A DNA stretch of 64,000 nt, from the NCBI GenBank assembly GCA_947623955.1, contig CANQIP010000001.1:1-64000 (forward strand), given 5' to 3'. The notes beneath the pieces are model-generated. The model saw nothing but the letters and a program-made list of their open reading frames with translations. It was not told where the DNA came from and searched no databases. A program made the position numbers and the translations under genes. Shown piece after piece: positions 24,880 through 34,954 of this stretch. Within the stretch, counting starts at the first letter, position 1. The number at the start of each line of letters is the position of its first letter. This DNA is from an uncultured Clostridia bacterium (GTDB taxonomy: Bacteria; Bacillota; Clostridia; UBA1381).

Positions 24880-26265
24880 TTATTCGCCCTTGTAGTATTT
24901 CGCGAGTATCTTGTCGTCCACTCTGTCAAGCTCGGATTTCGGCAGCATTTTCAAAAGCTCCCAGCCGAGATTTAGCGTTTCTTCTATACTTCTGTTCTCG
25001 TCCTTGCCCTGGCGGAGAAATTTATCGTCAAACGCCTTTCCGAACGCGATATACTTCTTATCCATATCCGACAATTCGTCCTCACCGATTACCGACGCGA
25101 GACTTTTTGCGTCCTCAACCTTCGAGTACGACGCGAAAAGCTGGTTCGCGAGATCCTGGTGATCCTCACGCGTGAAACCCTCGCCTATGCCGTCCTTCAT
25201 AAGTCTTGACAGCGACGGAAGTATCGCCACCGGCGGGTACACGCCCTTCAGGTGCAAATCGCGTCCGAGCGTTATCTGTCCTTCGGTGATGTAGCCGGTA
25301 AGGTCGGGTATCGGGTGCGTGATGTCGTCGTTCGGCATCGTGAGTATCGGCACCTGCGTTACCGAACCCTGCGAGTCCTTTATTATTCCGGCGCGCTCGT
25401 ACAGCGACGCGAGGTCGGAGTACAGATAGCCCGGAAAGCCTTTTCTCGACGGTATCTCGCCCTTTGACGACGACACTTCACGAAGAGCCTCGGCGTAGGA
25501 TGTCATGTCCGTAAGGATTACAAGCACGTGCATATTGTGCTTGAACGCGAGGTATTCCGCAGCCGTAAGCGCGCAGCGCGGCGTTATTATTCGCTCTACG
25601 ACGGGGTCGTTTGAAAGGTTTAAGAACATTACGACCTTTCCGAGCACGCCGCTTTCCTCAAACGAGCGTTTGAAGTAGTTCGCCACGTCGTGCTTTACGC
25701 CCATAGCCGCGAACACTATCGCGAATTTGTCGCCGCTTACGTCGTCCGCATCCGCGACCTTCGCCTGACGCGCGATCTGCACGGCAAGCTCGTCGTGCGG
25801 CATACCGTCGCCGGAGAATATCGGCAGCTTTTGTCCGCGGATAAGCGTCATAAGGCAGTCTATGGACGATATGCCGGTCTGTATGAAGTTGTTCGGGTAC
25901 TCTCTCGACACCGGATTTATCGGCAGTCCGTTTACATCGCGTATCTCGTCCGCGAAGTAGTCGCCCAGACCGTCTATCGGTCTGCCAACGCCGTCGAGCG
26001 TTCTGCCGAGCATTTCCTTTGACAGCGGCAGACGCATAGGCTCGCCGTTGAATTTCGTTTTTGTGTTCGTGAGCGACAAATCGGACGTGCCCTCGAACAC
26101 CTGTATTACAGCCTTGTCGCCCGCAATTTCCGTGACGCGTCCGATACGTTTTTCGCCGCTGTCGAGCGTTACGGTTACCATTTCCTCGTAAAACGCGTCG
26201 TCCACGCCCTCGAGAACTACAAGGGGGCCCTGTATGTTGTTAAGTCCCATATATTCGATTGCCAT
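24880..26265 (-). CDS. ntpB: V-type ATP synthase subunit B (non-catalytic)
   Basis: A 461-residue P-loop-fold subunit that alternates with A in the head. Typical motifs: [38 protein letters not shown] (in place of a true Walker A, as expected for B), [16 protein letters not shown] and [16 protein letters not shown] use the ATG at 26265 ([12 protein letters not shown]), which has GAGGTGAT upstream and lies 10 bp after subunit A. A longer frame to 26295 would overlap A. Confidence 0.96.
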   Translation of the reverse strand: MAIEYMGLNNIQGPLVVLEGVDDAFYEEMVTVTLDSGEKRIGRVTEIAGDKAVIQVFEGTSDLSLTNTKTKFNGEPMRLPLSKEMLGRTLDGVGRPIDGLGDYFADEIRDVNGLPINPVSREYPNNFIQTGISSIDCLMTLIRGQKLPIFSGDGMPHDELAVQIARQAKVADADDVSGDKFAIVFAAMGVKHDVANYFKRSFEESGVLGKVVMFLNLSNDPVVERIITPRCALTAAEYLAFKHNMHVLVILTDMTSYAEALREVSSSKGEIPSRKGFPGYLYSDLASLYERAGIIKDSQGSVTQVPILTMPNDDITHPIPDLTGYITEGQITLGRDLHLKGVYPPVAILPSLSRLMKDGIGEGFTREDHQDLANQLFASYSKVEDAKSLASVIGEDELSDMDKKYIAFGKAFDDKFLRQGKDENRSIEETLNLGWELLKMLPKSELDRVDDKILAKYYKGE

Positions 26266-26275
26266 TTTTATCACC

Positions 26276-28036
26276 TCACCCGATAATCCTGTCAAACGTC
26301 TCGTTTATTTTATCTTTGAGCGCCTCGAACGGCGCGTCTATATTTTCGTTGCCTATAGTGTATTTTACTCTTATAATGTCGTCCGCTATACCGCTTTCCG
26401 CGACCTTGGACAGCACAACGCCCTTTTCGGCGCACTCCCTTATGCGCTTGTCAAACAGCAATATTACGTCCATCATCTTGTTCTGCTTTTCAAGCGGCAC
26501 GTATGTGTCGTCGGCGTGGAACGCGTTCTGCTGCAAAAATCCGACGCGTATAACCCTTGCCGCCTCCAGCGTCGCCTTCTGACCGTCGGGGAGAACGTCC
26601 GCGCCTATCAGCTTTACTATCTCCATAAGGCTCGATTCCTCCTGCAAAATAGCCATGAGACGCTCGCGCTTTTGCATAAAGTCGGGCGCGACGTTTTCGC
26701 CGTACCACTTCGCAAGCTCGTCAAGGTACTCGCTGTAGCTTGTGAGCCAGTGTATCGCGGGGTAGTGGCGCGCATATGCAAGCGGTTTGTCGAGCGCCCA
26801 GAAACAGCGGATAAAACGTTTTGTGTTCTGCGTTACAGGCTCGGAAAAGTCGCCGCCCTGCGGCGATACCGCACCGATGATAGACACCGAGCCTTCTGTG
26901 CCGTTAAGGTTCGTAACGTAGCCGGCTCTTTCGTAAAACTGCGAAAGTCTCGACGCGAGGTACGCGGGGAAACCTTCCTCGGCGGGCATTTCCTCCAGTC
27001 TGCCGGAGATCTCGCGCAGAGCCTCAGCCCATCTCGACGTGGAGTCAGCCATAAGCGCGACGTCGTAGCCCATGTCGCGGTAATACTCCGCGAGCGTAAC
27101 GCCCGTGTAAATGCTCGCCTCACGCGCCGCCACCGGCATATTCGACGTATTCGCTATAAGCACCGTTCTGTCGAGCAGCGGACGCTGCGATTTCGGGTCG
27201 ATAAGCTCCGAAAATTCCTGTAAAACCTGCGTCATTTCGTTGCCGCGCTCGCCGCAGCCGATGTACACGATTATGTCCGCGTCACACCACTTCGCGAGCT
27301 GGTGCTGCGTCATTGTTTTACCCGTGCCGAAACCGCCGGGAATAGCTGCCGCGCCGCCTTTGGCAAGCGGGAAAAACGCATCTATCACGCGCTGACCCGT
27401 GACAAGCGGTCTCGATATGGGCTGACGCTCGGTGTAGGGGCGCGCCTTTTTTATAGCCCACTTCTGCGCTATCGTTATGTCCTTTATCTCGTCGTCCGCG
27501 TACACCTTCGCTATGACGTCGGTTATTTTGTATTTGCCGCTTTCGGCTGCCCATTCTATTCTTCCGCTTATATCGGGCGGAACCATAACGCGGTGCTCGA
27601 TAAGACTCGTCTCCCGGACGGTCGCTATAATATCGCCGCCGTGAACATAGTCGCCCTGCGCCGCTTTTATATTGACGTCCCACTCCTTGCTTTCGTCAAG
27701 GTTAGACACCTTCAGTCCACGCGTCACGTACGCTCCCGAAAGGGCGCGTATGTCTTTTAGCGGACGCTCTATGCCGTCGAAAATATTGGAGAGTATTCCG
27801 GGCGCGAGAGTTATCGCCAAGGGTCCGCCCGTGCCGCGCACCGGCTCGCCTTTTTTAAGACCCGTCGTCTCCTCGTATACCTGCACAATCGTTTCGTTTT
27901 CGGTAACGCCTATGACCTCGCCGATAAGTTCCTCGCCGCCGACGTACACCATCTCCTGCATCTCAAACGCGTCCGAACCCTTTACCTTTACGACGGGGCC
28001 GTATATACCGAATATTGTGCCGTTTGCGATTGCCAT
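26276..28036 (-). CDS. ntpA: V-type ATP synthase subunit A (catalytic)
   Basis: A 586-residue catalytic subunit. The P-loop [19 protein letters not shown] is near residue 232, with [10 protein letters not shown] just after and [20 protein letters not shown] further on. The non-homologous insertion typical of A subunits precedes the P-loop. Together with B it makes or uses ATP in the cytosolic head. The start has GGGAGGTAAAC upstream, and the gene sits 16 bp after subunit E. Confidence 0.97.
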   Translation of the reverse strand: MAIANGTIFGIYGPVVKVKGSDAFEMQEMVYVGGEELIGEVIGVTENETIVQVYEETTGLKKGEPVRGTGGPLAITLAPGILSNIFDGIERPLKDIRALSGAYVTRGLKVSNLDESKEWDVNIKAAQGDYVHGGDIIATVRETSLIEHRVMVPPDISGRIEWAAESGKYKITDVIAKVYADDEIKDITIAQKWAIKKARPYTERQPISRPLVTGQRVIDAFFPLAKGGAAAIPGGFGTGKTMTQHQLAKWCDADIIVYIGCGERGNEMTQVLQEFSELIDPKSQRPLLDRTVLIANTSNMPVAAREASIYTGVTLAEYYRDMGYDVALMADSTSRWAEALREISGRLEEMPAEEGFPAYLASRLSQFYERAGYVTNLNGTEGSVSIIGAVSPQGGDFSEPVTQNTKRFIRCFWALDKPLAYARHYPAIHWLTSYSEYLDELAKWYGENVAPDFMQKRERLMAILQEESSLMEIVKLIGADVLPDGQKATLEAARVIRVGFLQQNAFHADDTYVPLEKQNKMMDVILLFDKRIRECAEKGVVLSKVAESGIADDIIRVKYTIGNENIDAPFEALKDKINETFDRIIG

Positions 28037-28052
28037 ATCTGTTTACCTCCCG

Positions 28053-28655
28053 TCAGTTCAGCATAGCGCTGTTTTCCCTCAGAAATTTCTCTTTCTGCTC
28101 CGCGAGCATTTCACCGAACGAATAATCGACCGATATGCGCCTTGAACTGTTATAAATCCTTACGCCGCCCAGAAAATCGTGTTCCTGCGCCGGTTCGACG
28201 GTGATTTTCGCCGTGTCTACTATATCCTCTATCCACGGCTTGAATTTGAGGTCGTCGGGCGATATATATACGGTTTTGGTTCCTTTTCCGACCTCGAAAA
28301 GAGCCTTGTTTACCAAGTCCTTAAACCATTTCTCGTAGTCCGCGCTTTGGCAAAAACCGCGGAGTTTCCTTTCAGCCTCGTTCATCACGTCGTCCACGAT
28401 CTGCTCGCGCTTTATCAAAAGCTGTTTCTTCGCGTCAAGCTGAGCGCGAAGGAGTTTTGAGTTTGACTCCTTCTTCGCCTCGGCAATCGTGCTTTGAATT
28501 TCGTCGTAAGCGCGCTGCAGAAACTCGTTTTCCTTTTGCGTCAGACGTTCGCTGCGCTCGTTTTCAACCGCCGCTATCAGCTCGTCGCGCTTTTGCGTCG
28601 CGTCGCGCAGTACAAGTTCGGAAAAAATGTTTAATTTTTCTGTTAAATTTTCCAT
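28053..28655 (-). CDS. ntpE: V-type ATP synthase subunit E (peripheral stalk)
   Basis: A 200-residue protein: a long charged N-terminal helix (about 1-100, rich in Glu/Lys/Arg/Ala) followed by a globular C-terminal domain with GGVRIYNSSRRISVDYSF, typical of subunit E. E pairs with the G/H subunit to form the peripheral stalks that hold the head still. It follows subunit F by 27 bp. Confidence 0.9.
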   Translation of the reverse strand: MENLTEKLNIFSELVLRDATQKRDELIAAVENERSERLTQKENEFLQRAYDEIQSTIAEAKKESNSKLLRAQLDAKKQLLIKREQIVDDVMNEAERKLRGFCQSADYEKWFKDLVNKALFEVGKGTKTVYISPDDLKFKPWIEDIVDTAKITVEPAQEHDFLGGVRIYNSSRRISVDYSFGEMLAEQKEKFLRENSAMLN

Positions 28656-28682
28656 ATGTCATTTCCTTCTTTCCATGCAAAA

Positions 28683-28991
28683 TCACAGTTTCAAGCCGAT
28701 TGACTCCTGAACAAGTCTGTTGATTGAGCCGGCAATATCGCGGCTGCCGTGTCTGTCGGGGATTTCTATTATTAGCGGCGTGTGCAGCGTAAGCTTTAAA
28801 TTGTCAAGCTCGCTTTTTACAAGCGCGCCCGCCTTTTCCGTGAACATGAGTATGCCCAAATCCTTATCCCCAAGGGCTTTTTTTATTTCCGCGTCAACCT
28901 CCTCCGGCGTGTGCGCCACCGCGCCGGGTATTCCGGCGAGACGCATACCGATAAGAGTGTCGATATTGTCGCTGATAAGATACATTTTCAT
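28683..28991 (-). CDS. V-type ATP synthase subunit F
   Basis: A 102-residue Rossmann-like protein with MYLISDNIDTLIGMRLAGIP at the start and PLIIEIPDRHG near the end, both typical of subunit F (called NtpG in Enterococcus). It binds subunit D in the rotor and modulates turnover. It sits 15 bp after subunit K. Confidence 0.93.
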   Translation of the reverse strand: MKMYLISDNIDTLIGMRLAGIPGAVAHTPEEVDAEIKKALGDKDLGILMFTEKAGALVKSELDNLKLTLHTPLIIEIPDRHGSRDIAGSINRLVQESIGLKL

Positions 28992-29006
28992 TGCTTTGCT
29001 CCCGCT

Positions 29007-29426
29007 TTACGCGTTAAGTATCATAAACGAGATTACCAAGCCGTACAATGCGATACCTTCCGCCAATGCAACGAAGATAAGCGTCTTACCCATGATGCTC
29101 TCGTTCTCGCTCATCGCGCCGATAGCGGCGGACGCTGCCGACGATACGGCGATACCGCCGCCGATACCGGAAAGACCGGTCGACACTGCCGCGCCGATGT
29201 ACTTTAAGCCCTCGCCGACGCTTAAACCCGCAGCCGTTTCACCGGCAGCGAGCGCGGGAACGGCGCAGCCGAGGCAGTAAATAACGCCTATGCCCATAAC
29301 GCTGAAAAACGCGATCGTGTTCATCAAAAGGCACTCCTTACCCTTTCTCTTGCCCGTCGCGCGGTAAATGCCGTAAGGAACGGCAACGCTCAAACCAACC
29401 AAAATCAGTAAAATCTTCAATAACAT
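29007..29426 (-). CDS. ntpK: V-type ATP synthase subunit K (membrane ring proteolipid)
   Basis: A 139-residue proteolipid with about four transmembrane helices. The second half has GLSGIGGGIAVSSAASAAIG and a last helix with the single ion-carrying glutamate in FVALAEGIALYGLV. The position matching Gln110 of the Na+-binding Enterococcus NtpK is Val here, and no second Glu is seen. I start it at 29426, where GGAGGT (29434-29439) lies upstream. The longer frame to 29570 would run into subunit I. Confidence 0.93.
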   Translation of the reverse strand: MLLKILLILVGLSVAVPYGIYRATGKRKGKECLLMNTIAFFSVMGIGVIYCLGCAVPALAAGETAAGLSVGEGLKYIGAAVSTGLSGIGGGIAVSSAASAAIGAMSENESIMGKTLIFVALAEGIALYGLVISFMILNA

Positions 29427-29475
29427 TTCAATTACCTCCAATATGTGTTTTATATTCGCGCCAAAGAGGCGTTGT

Positions 29476-31374
29476 TTACTTGTTTTTAAGCGATACGAAT
29501 TCGCGTCCGTGACCGCTGTAATAGCGGCTGAACATCTCGTAGTATTCGAGACGGAGTACCTGTATCGCAACGATAAGTCCTTCGAGAACCATGACGAGTA
29601 TGTTTCCGAAAACGGTCACGAGCATACCGCCCACGCCGCCGCCCGCGGATAGCGACGCGACAGCCATCATCATGCCGACGTGTATGACCGCGAACGCGCC
29701 TATTCTCAAAAACGATATTGTGTTTGTGCAGAAACTGAGTATTACCTCGAACAGCTCGAAGAAACTCTCCACAAAGAACATTCCGCCCGTCGGGAACAGG
29801 TTTTTCTCGCCCTCGATAAGCCGTGTAAGCGGCTCGGAAAGGTACATGACGAGTACCGCTGCGACGAGCATTACCACGAATACGACCGTCGGTATGCCGA
29901 GGTTTAAGAGTATATTCGCGGCGAGCAGTACCACGGCGACGTAAAACAGTATTCCCGCCAGTCCGTTATGCCCGAAGAACGCCTCGCCTTTGTTGCCGCT
30001 TTTAAGCATGTTTATGACGTTTAAGACCATGCCGAATATGATGACTATGCCGCCCATACAGACTGTGCCGATAAGCAGCGACATGATGTTTTCCATAGGC
30101 TGTATCGGCGTGTACCGGAACAGCTCGGGCAATATTTCCTCGTTGCCGAACACGCTGCCGTATATAAAGCCGCTGACAATTCCGGCAAGTCCGACCATGC
30201 CGATTATGCCGCCGAGATCCATTTTCTTAAACTTGTACGCCAGAAATCCCACTATCGCGAGTACTGCCGACTGTCCCACGTCTCCGAACATTATACCGAA
30301 AAACAGTATATACGTGAACGCCAGTATCGGCGTCGGGTCGATTTCCCTGTAATTGGGCAGTCCGTACATCTTTACAAACATCTCGAACGGCTTGCATATC
30401 GGGTTGTTTTTGAGTTTCGTCGGAGGGGTGATATTCTTTACGTCCTCTGCGTCCTCCTGATTGAATATAACAACGTCGCCCGATTTGCCGATTTCCTTTT
30501 CGAGTTTCGCCGCGTCCTTCGCCTCCATCCAGCCGACGATGTAGAAGAACATCTCGCCGTGCGCCGCGCATCTGCGTATTTCGGAGAACTGCTTGCGTTT
30601 TTTCGCGAGGTTGTATATGCCGATTAGCTCCGTCTTTAAGTCGGCTATAATATCAGCCGTCTTTTTGCTGAGTTCCGTGATCTGCCCTTTGAGAGCCTCG
30701 TTGCGGTTTGTGAGCATACGCTTTATTTCATCGGGAGCGCCGGAGTACGTTTTGTCAAGCGGTATTTCCTCAAAGTAAAGCGATGTGAACACATCGTCGA
30801 TTTTCGACTTTTTAAGTCTCGGAGTGAAGTAAAAACCCCATATATCCGTCTGATCCTCGGCTGTTTTTATAAACACCGTTTCAAGGTCGTCAAGATACGT
30901 CATAAGCGTTTTGTAGCTCGCCTTGGGAATGTGTCCGAACCTGTACTTGACAAATTCCATATTGTTTATCTTCGCCATATCGACATTCAAGCCGTTCATC
31001 AAGCCGAGAGTTTTAATCGCGTCGTTGTTGCTCTCTATTTCCGCGCTGAGCGACGCCGCCTCTTTCTTTTCGTTTTCGATGTGGCTGTTTATCTCGTCTA
31101 TAAATTTGAGCATCTCGTCAGCCGTCTGCTCCTTACATTCGGTTTCGCTGTCCTGCGGTATGCCGCCGGTCAGGCGGAAGATGTTTTCCGCGCTCTTTAC
31201 GACCGCGTCATACTCGCTCGCCTCGTCAAAAGCGCGCAGCCGCTTTATTCCCGTAAGCACCGACATCGCGTTTTCAAGATGAATATCCCTGCCGTAAATA
31301 TACTTTTCGGCAACGCTGTCAAAACGGTCGATAGGTCCCGACACTACCACCATTTTCATTTTTGTTATCGCCAT
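29476..31374 (-). CDS. ntpI: V-type ATP synthase subunit I (stator membrane subunit a)
   Basis: A 632-residue protein. The N-terminal 340 residues are soluble and coiled-coil-rich (MAITKMKMVVVSGPIDRF). From about 345 there are seven or so transmembrane helices, including the ILFFGIMFGDVGQSAVLA motif typical of subunit I/a and the later FCTNTISFLRIGAFAVIH with the conserved arginine expected in the ion half-channel. It follows subunit C by 15 bp. Confidence 0.95.
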   Translation of the reverse strand: MAITKMKMVVVSGPIDRFDSVAEKYIYGRDIHLENAMSVLTGIKRLRAFDEASEYDAVVKSAENIFRLTGGIPQDSETECKEQTADEMLKFIDEINSHIENEKKEAASLSAEIESNNDAIKTLGLMNGLNVDMAKINNMEFVKYRFGHIPKASYKTLMTYLDDLETVFIKTAEDQTDIWGFYFTPRLKKSKIDDVFTSLYFEEIPLDKTYSGAPDEIKRMLTNRNEALKGQITELSKKTADIIADLKTELIGIYNLAKKRKQFSEIRRCAAHGEMFFYIVGWMEAKDAAKLEKEIGKSGDVVIFNQEDAEDVKNITPPTKLKNNPICKPFEMFVKMYGLPNYREIDPTPILAFTYILFFGIMFGDVGQSAVLAIVGFLAYKFKKMDLGGIIGMVGLAGIVSGFIYGSVFGNEEILPELFRYTPIQPMENIMSLLIGTVCMGGIVIIFGMVLNVINMLKSGNKGEAFFGHNGLAGILFYVAVVLLAANILLNLGIPTVVFVVMLVAAVLVMYLSEPLTRLIEGEKNLFPTGGMFFVESFFELFEVILSFCTNTISFLRIGAFAVIHVGMMMAVASLSAGGGVGGMLVTVFGNILVMVLEGLIVAIQVLRLEYYEMFSRYYSGHGREFVSLKNK

Positions 31375-31389
31375 GTTGTACCTCCTCTC

Positions 31390-32433
31390 CTAAAATCTTA
31401 CGTGACCGCGTATGGCGTTCGGGTTTAATCCGTATCTTACGCCCTCGGTTACGGTCGTTATATTTTCCGTTTCAAACTGTTTAAGCACCAGATACGCGAA
31501 GATTGCGGCAAGCGACTCCGTGTGGTTTACGAATATCTTTCGCGCAGTCCTTGCGTACATCGTGCGGTAATTTTCCTCGGGGAAACTGCCATCCGAAATG
31601 CCGTCGAACAATTCTCCGTAAGGCGTCTGCCCGACGATAATTTCAACGGCTTTCTCCGCGTCGGGCGCGTGTACCGCCGCGCGCAGGCTTTCCTCGCTTA
31701 TGCGGTGGCGTACCGGCAGAAGGTACGTGAAAATAATCTCGCTCGGAAAACCGTAATACTTCTTGCCGCGGTAAATCCACATTAAATTAAGCATATCTAT
31801 CTTTGAGCCTATAAGCTCCTCAAACAGTTTAAGCTGCCCGTTTTTAAGCTTTTTGTGCGCCTCGCGCCACACACGCGAATAGAGAAACGCGTCAAGCACA
31901 GCTCCCATAGAGAAGAAGTCGGCGCCTATGCTTGCCGCGCGTCCGAGTGGCTCGGCGTACGGCGTCACGGCGCAGGCGCGTATACAGTCGTCAAGCGACG
32001 ACGCGCTCTGCATTATCGACTTGTCTATTTTCGTGTGCGTTTCAAAAAATGCGTCGAACCTGCCTTGGTTCACCTCGTCGCTGCTGCGTTTCTCGTTGTT
32101 GTAGATGTAGCGGATTTCGCGTTTCAGAAATTCCACTTCACGCTGCATGAACCAGAAGTTTAACAGGCTGCGTTTTTCCTTATCCACAAATTTGTAAATT
32201 CTGATATACTCGTCCATTACGTTGTTTTCGAGTATGAGTTCCATAACGCCGCGGTGTATCTCGCGCTCGTCCACGTCCGACAGCACATCGCTGTAGCCCG
32301 CCGCGCTTTTAAGGTATGCGCACACGTCTCCGACGCTCCTCCTTGACAGCAGTTCCTCGTAATCCTTTTGGTCGAGAAACCGCGCGTACATGGCTTTGAG
32401 TTTCGCGGCAACCGCGCTGTATTCAACGCCCAT
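31390..32433 (-). CDS. ntpC: V-type ATP synthase subunit C
   Basis: A 347-residue helical protein of the V-ATPase subunit C/d family, the socket that joins the rotor shaft to the membrane ring. It starts MGVEYSAVAAKLKAMYARFL, and the repeated DxxxYxxxLSRRSVGDVCAYLKS and NLMWIYRGKKYYGFPSE stretches are family-typical. The stop-to-start gap to the G/H-type subunit upstream is only 3 bp, so they are co-translated. Confidence 0.93.
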   Translation of the reverse strand: MGVEYSAVAAKLKAMYARFLDQKDYEELLSRRSVGDVCAYLKSAAGYSDVLSDVDEREIHRGVMELILENNVMDEYIRIYKFVDKEKRSLLNFWFMQREVEFLKREIRYIYNNEKRSSDEVNQGRFDAFFETHTKIDKSIMQSASSLDDCIRACAVTPYAEPLGRAASIGADFFSMGAVLDAFLYSRVWREAHKKLKNGQLKLFEELIGSKIDMLNLMWIYRGKKYYGFPSEIIFTYLLPVRHRISEESLRAAVHAPDAEKAVEIIVGQTPYGELFDGISDGSFPEENYRTMYARTARKIFVNHTESLAAIFAYLVLKQFETENITTVTEGVRYGLNPNAIRGHVRF

Positions 32434-32436
32434 CGC

Positions 32437-32757
32437 TTAATTCATCCGCCTTCCGATTACGTTTTCGACTATCCCGTTTACCCATGTTTCCTTATTGGCT
32501 TGATATTTGCTTTCAAGCCCCGCGATTTTTTCGTCAAGTTCCTTCTTCACGGCGGAGATTTTTTCTTCGGCGTCCTTTTCCTCGACGTTTTTGACGTATT
32601 CCTCGCGCTCGTGTGCGCGGCGCTCTATGTCCGCCTCGATTTCCTTCAACTTTTCGGCGATTGACTCGTCAAGCCCGTTGTCGGCTTGTTTCGCGTCGGA
32701 GATAATCTCCTGCGCCCTGTCCTCTATTTCCATAATTTTTTTGATAATCTCTTCCAT
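32437..32757 (-). CDS. V-type ATP synthase subunit G/H-like coiled-coil (stalk)
   Basis: A 106-residue Glu/Lys-rich helix starting MEEIIKKIMEIEDRAQEIIS. This is typical of the small stalk subunit (H or G, NtpF in Enterococcus) that pairs with E. I start at 32757, where GGAGATG is upstream. The frame continues upstream to 32946, but that part reads through the PE4 repeat and is not protein-like. It is the first gene of the ATPase operon. Confidence 0.88.
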   Translation of the reverse strand: MEEIIKKIMEIEDRAQEIISDAKQADNGLDESIAEKLKEIEADIERRAHEREEYVKNVEEKDAEEKISAVKKELDEKIAGLESKYQANKETWVNGIVENVIGRRMN

Positions 32758-32781
32758 TATGAAACATCTCCTTTTTTTGGC

Positions 32782-32981
32782 GGGCGAACACGGTTCGCCC
32801 CTACGGTGATTATATATTGTCCGTTTAACGGGCGGATAATATCCGCCCCTACAGCGAGGCTCCCCTTGAGGGGAGCTGTCGCCGTAGGCGACTGAGAGGT
32901 GGTTTTTACTCGTTGCCACCTCTCCGTCATCGCTCCGCGATGCCACCTCTCCTCAAGGAGAGGCTCACAAGATGCGCCGCA
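32782..32981. repeat. Palindromic repeat cluster PE4
   Basis: Lies between the UPF0210 gene and the V-ATPase operon. It contains the CGCCCCTACG palindrome (32782-32805), a second palindrome GGGCGGATAATATCCGCCCC (32830-32849), the two-arm hairpin element (32857-32965) and the TCACAAGATGCGCCGCA flank (32965-32981). Its right-arm hairpin reads CATCGCTCCGCGATG. It has the same orientation as PE1 and PE2 and is inverted relative to PE5. Confidence 0.9.
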
Positions 32982-33002
32982 CGCCGCGAGGTGAACGACG
33001 CC

Positions 33003-34370
33003 CTAATTTTTCAAGCTTTGCAGCGGTGCGGGGATACGTCCGCCGCGGTTTATAAATTCCTCGCTCGAATACCGTTTCACCGACATTACGGGCCCCGTAC
33101 CGAGCAGTCCTCCGAACTCCACAACATCGCCCTCTTTTTTACCGGGCGCGGGTATCACTCTTACAGCCGTCGTTTTGGAATTTACCATGCCAATCGCGGC
33201 CTCGTCGGCGATTATCGCCGATATGGTCGAGGCGGGCGTGTCGCCGGGGATTACTATCATGTCAAGACCCACCGAGCATACGCACGTCATAGCCTCCAGC
33301 TTTTCAATCGTGAGCGCGCCTTCCTTTGCCGCGCTTATCATTCCCGCGTCCTCGCTCACCGGTATGAACGCTCCCGACAGTCCTCCGACGTAGCCGGACG
33401 CCATTACGCCGCCCTTTTTGACCGCGTCGTTTAAAAGCGCGAGCGCGGCTGTCGTGCCGTGAGCGCCGCATTTTTCAAGCCCCATTTCCTCTAATATATA
33501 CGCAACGCTGTCGCCTATCGCCGGAGTCGGCGCGAGCGACAAGTCCACTATTCCGAACGGTACGCCCAAACGTTTCGACGCCTCACGCGCCACAAGCTGT
33601 CCCATGCGCGTAATCTTGAACGCGGTCTTTTTAATCGTTTCCGCGACGTAGCCGAAATCCTTGCCCTTCGCCATTTCGAGCGCACATTTTACAACGCCGG
33701 GGCCCGATACGCCAACGTTTATAACACATTCGCCCTCGCCCTCGCCGAGAAACGCGCCCGCCATAAACGGGTTGTCCTCGACGGCGTTGCAGAACACTAC
33801 AAGCTTTGCGCACGCGAAACCCTGCGTGTCGGCTGTCTTGTCAGCCGCTTTTTTCACGATTTCGCCCATCTGCTTTACCGCGTCCATGTTTATTCCCGCC
33901 CTCGTCGAGCCGACGTTGACGCTGGAGCATACGAGGTCGGTTGACGCAAGCGCGTTGGGGATCGAGTTTATAAGTATTCTTTCTCCGTTCGTGTAATCCT
34001 TATGCACAAGCGCGCTGTAGCCGCCGATAAAGTTTACACCGACCGTTTTTGCCGCTTTGTCGAGCGTTTTCGCTATCATCACAGCCTTTTCCTCACTCGG
34101 CTCGTCGAGCGCGTCAACGAGCGTCGCGACGGGCGTTACCGATATGCGCTTGTTTATGATAGGTATGCCGAACTGTTCCTCTATGTCCTCGCCGACCTTT
34201 ACGAGGTCTTTCGCGAGCGTCGTTATCTTTTTATACACCTTGTCGCACACAACGTCTATGTCGCCGCCCGCGCAGCTTTTGAGCGATATGCCCATGGTGA
34301 TCGTGCGTATGTCAAGGTTTTCGTCGTCGATCATGCGTATTGTTTCGACTATTTCAAAGGGATTTATCAT
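33003..34370 (-). CDS. UPF0210 (PFL) family protein
   Basis: A 455-residue protein of the UPF0210/DUF711 family, structurally related to glycyl-radical (PFL-like) barrels but without a glycyl radical loop. It starts [20 protein letters not shown] and has [32 protein letters not shown] and [13 protein letters not shown]. The biochemical role is unknown. The gene is almost always paired with an ACT-domain UPF0237 gene, as here (16 bp upstream), and the two probably act together. The pair is bracketed by PE4 and PE5. Confidence 0.93.
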   Translation of the reverse strand: MINPFEIVETIRMIDDENLDIRTITMGISLKSCAGGDIDVVCDKVYKKITTLAKDLVKVGEDIEEQFGIPIINKRISVTPVATLVDALDEPSEEKAVMIAKTLDKAAKTVGVNFIGGYSALVHKDYTNGERILINSIPNALASTDLVCSSVNVGSTRAGINMDAVKQMGEIVKKAADKTADTQGFACAKLVVFCNAVEDNPFMAGAFLGEGEGECVINVGVSGPGVVKCALEMAKGKDFGYVAETIKKTAFKITRMGQLVAREASKRLGVPFGIVDLSLAPTPAIGDSVAYILEEMGLEKCGAHGTTAALALLNDAVKKGGVMASGYVGGLSGAFIPVSEDAGMISAAKEGALTIEKLEAMTCVCSVGLDMIVIPGDTPASTISAIIADEAAIGMVNSKTTAVRVIPAPGKKEGDVVEFGGLLGTGPVMSVKRYSSEEFINRGGRIPAPLQSLKN

Positions 34371-34386
34371 TATATCATCCCTCCCC

Positions 34387-34656
34387 TTATATTCTGTGCA
34401 TGGAGGTGAATATTTCCTCTCTCTGTACGTGAATGGACAGTCCCATTTCCTCGCCGCACTTGTCGAGCGCGTCCGTCACGTCCTTGAACGGAACAGCGTC
34501 GTTCTCGAAGTTGACGAGCATTATCATCGTGAACATGTCCTGCATGACCGTCTGGGATATGTCGAGTATGTTTACCTCGTGCGCGTAAAGTATGTTGCTG
34601 ACCTTCGCGATTATTCCCTTTTGGTCTTTGCCTATTACCGTTACAACTGCTTTCAT
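34387..34656 (-). CDS. ACT-domain protein, UPF0237 family
   Basis: An 89-residue protein made of one ACT domain ([20 protein letters not shown], then [20 protein letters not shown]). ACT domains bind small ligands such as amino acids. This family resembles GcvR-type regulators but has no DNA-binding part. I start at 34656, with AAGGAG upstream. The longer frame to 34857 is translated repeat. It is co-transcribed with the UPF0210 gene. Confidence 0.92.
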   Translation of the reverse strand: MKAVVTVIGKDQKGIIAKVSNILYAHEVNILDISQTVMQDMFTMIMLVNFENDAVPFKDVTDALDKCGEEMGLSIHVQREEIFTSMHRI

Positions 34657-34682
34657 CGTTTTTGTTCTCCTTCTTTTATCGG

Positions 34683-34954
34683 TAAATTGTGATTTGACGG
34701 TGTAAATGCGGGACGTCGGGGCGCCGTCCCCTACACCCGTAATTATAAAAATGTGCGCCGTAGGGGCTGGCGCCCTCGACAGCCCGTTAGCCTCTCCTTG
34801 AGGAGAGGTGGCATCGCGAAGCGATGACGGAGAGGTGGCAACAAATTTTAGAACCACCTCTCAGTCGCCTTCGGCGACAGCTCCCCTCAAGGGGAGCCTC
34901 ACGTAGGGGCGATCCTTGCGGTCGCCCGCATTTACGCACATAAATCACAATTTA
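34683..34954. repeat. Palindromic repeat PE5 with inverted ends
   Basis: TAAATTGTGATTTG (34683-34696) and TAAATCACAATTTA (34941-34954) match as inverted ends in 13 of 14 positions, the same ends as PE3. Inside, a second inverted pair GTAAATGCGGG/CCCGCATTTAC encloses three parts: the 80-bp module (34710-34788), an inverted two-arm hairpin element (34789-34899) and a CGTAGGGGCG palindrome (34902-34927). The right end extends 10 bp into rlmB. Confidence 0.9.

Noticed and set aside
29427-29570. N-terminal extension of the K subunit.
   Set aside because: It overlaps subunit I, is not hydrophobic, and GGAGGT is correctly placed before 29426.
32437-32946. Longer form of the V-ATPase G/H-like subunit.
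   Set aside because: The N-terminal 63 residues are translated repeat PE4; a good ribosome binding site precedes 32757.
34387-34857. Longer form of the ACT-domain protein.
   Set aside because: The added N-terminus is translated palindromic repeat (PE5) and has no ribosome binding site; the start at 34656 fits the family.
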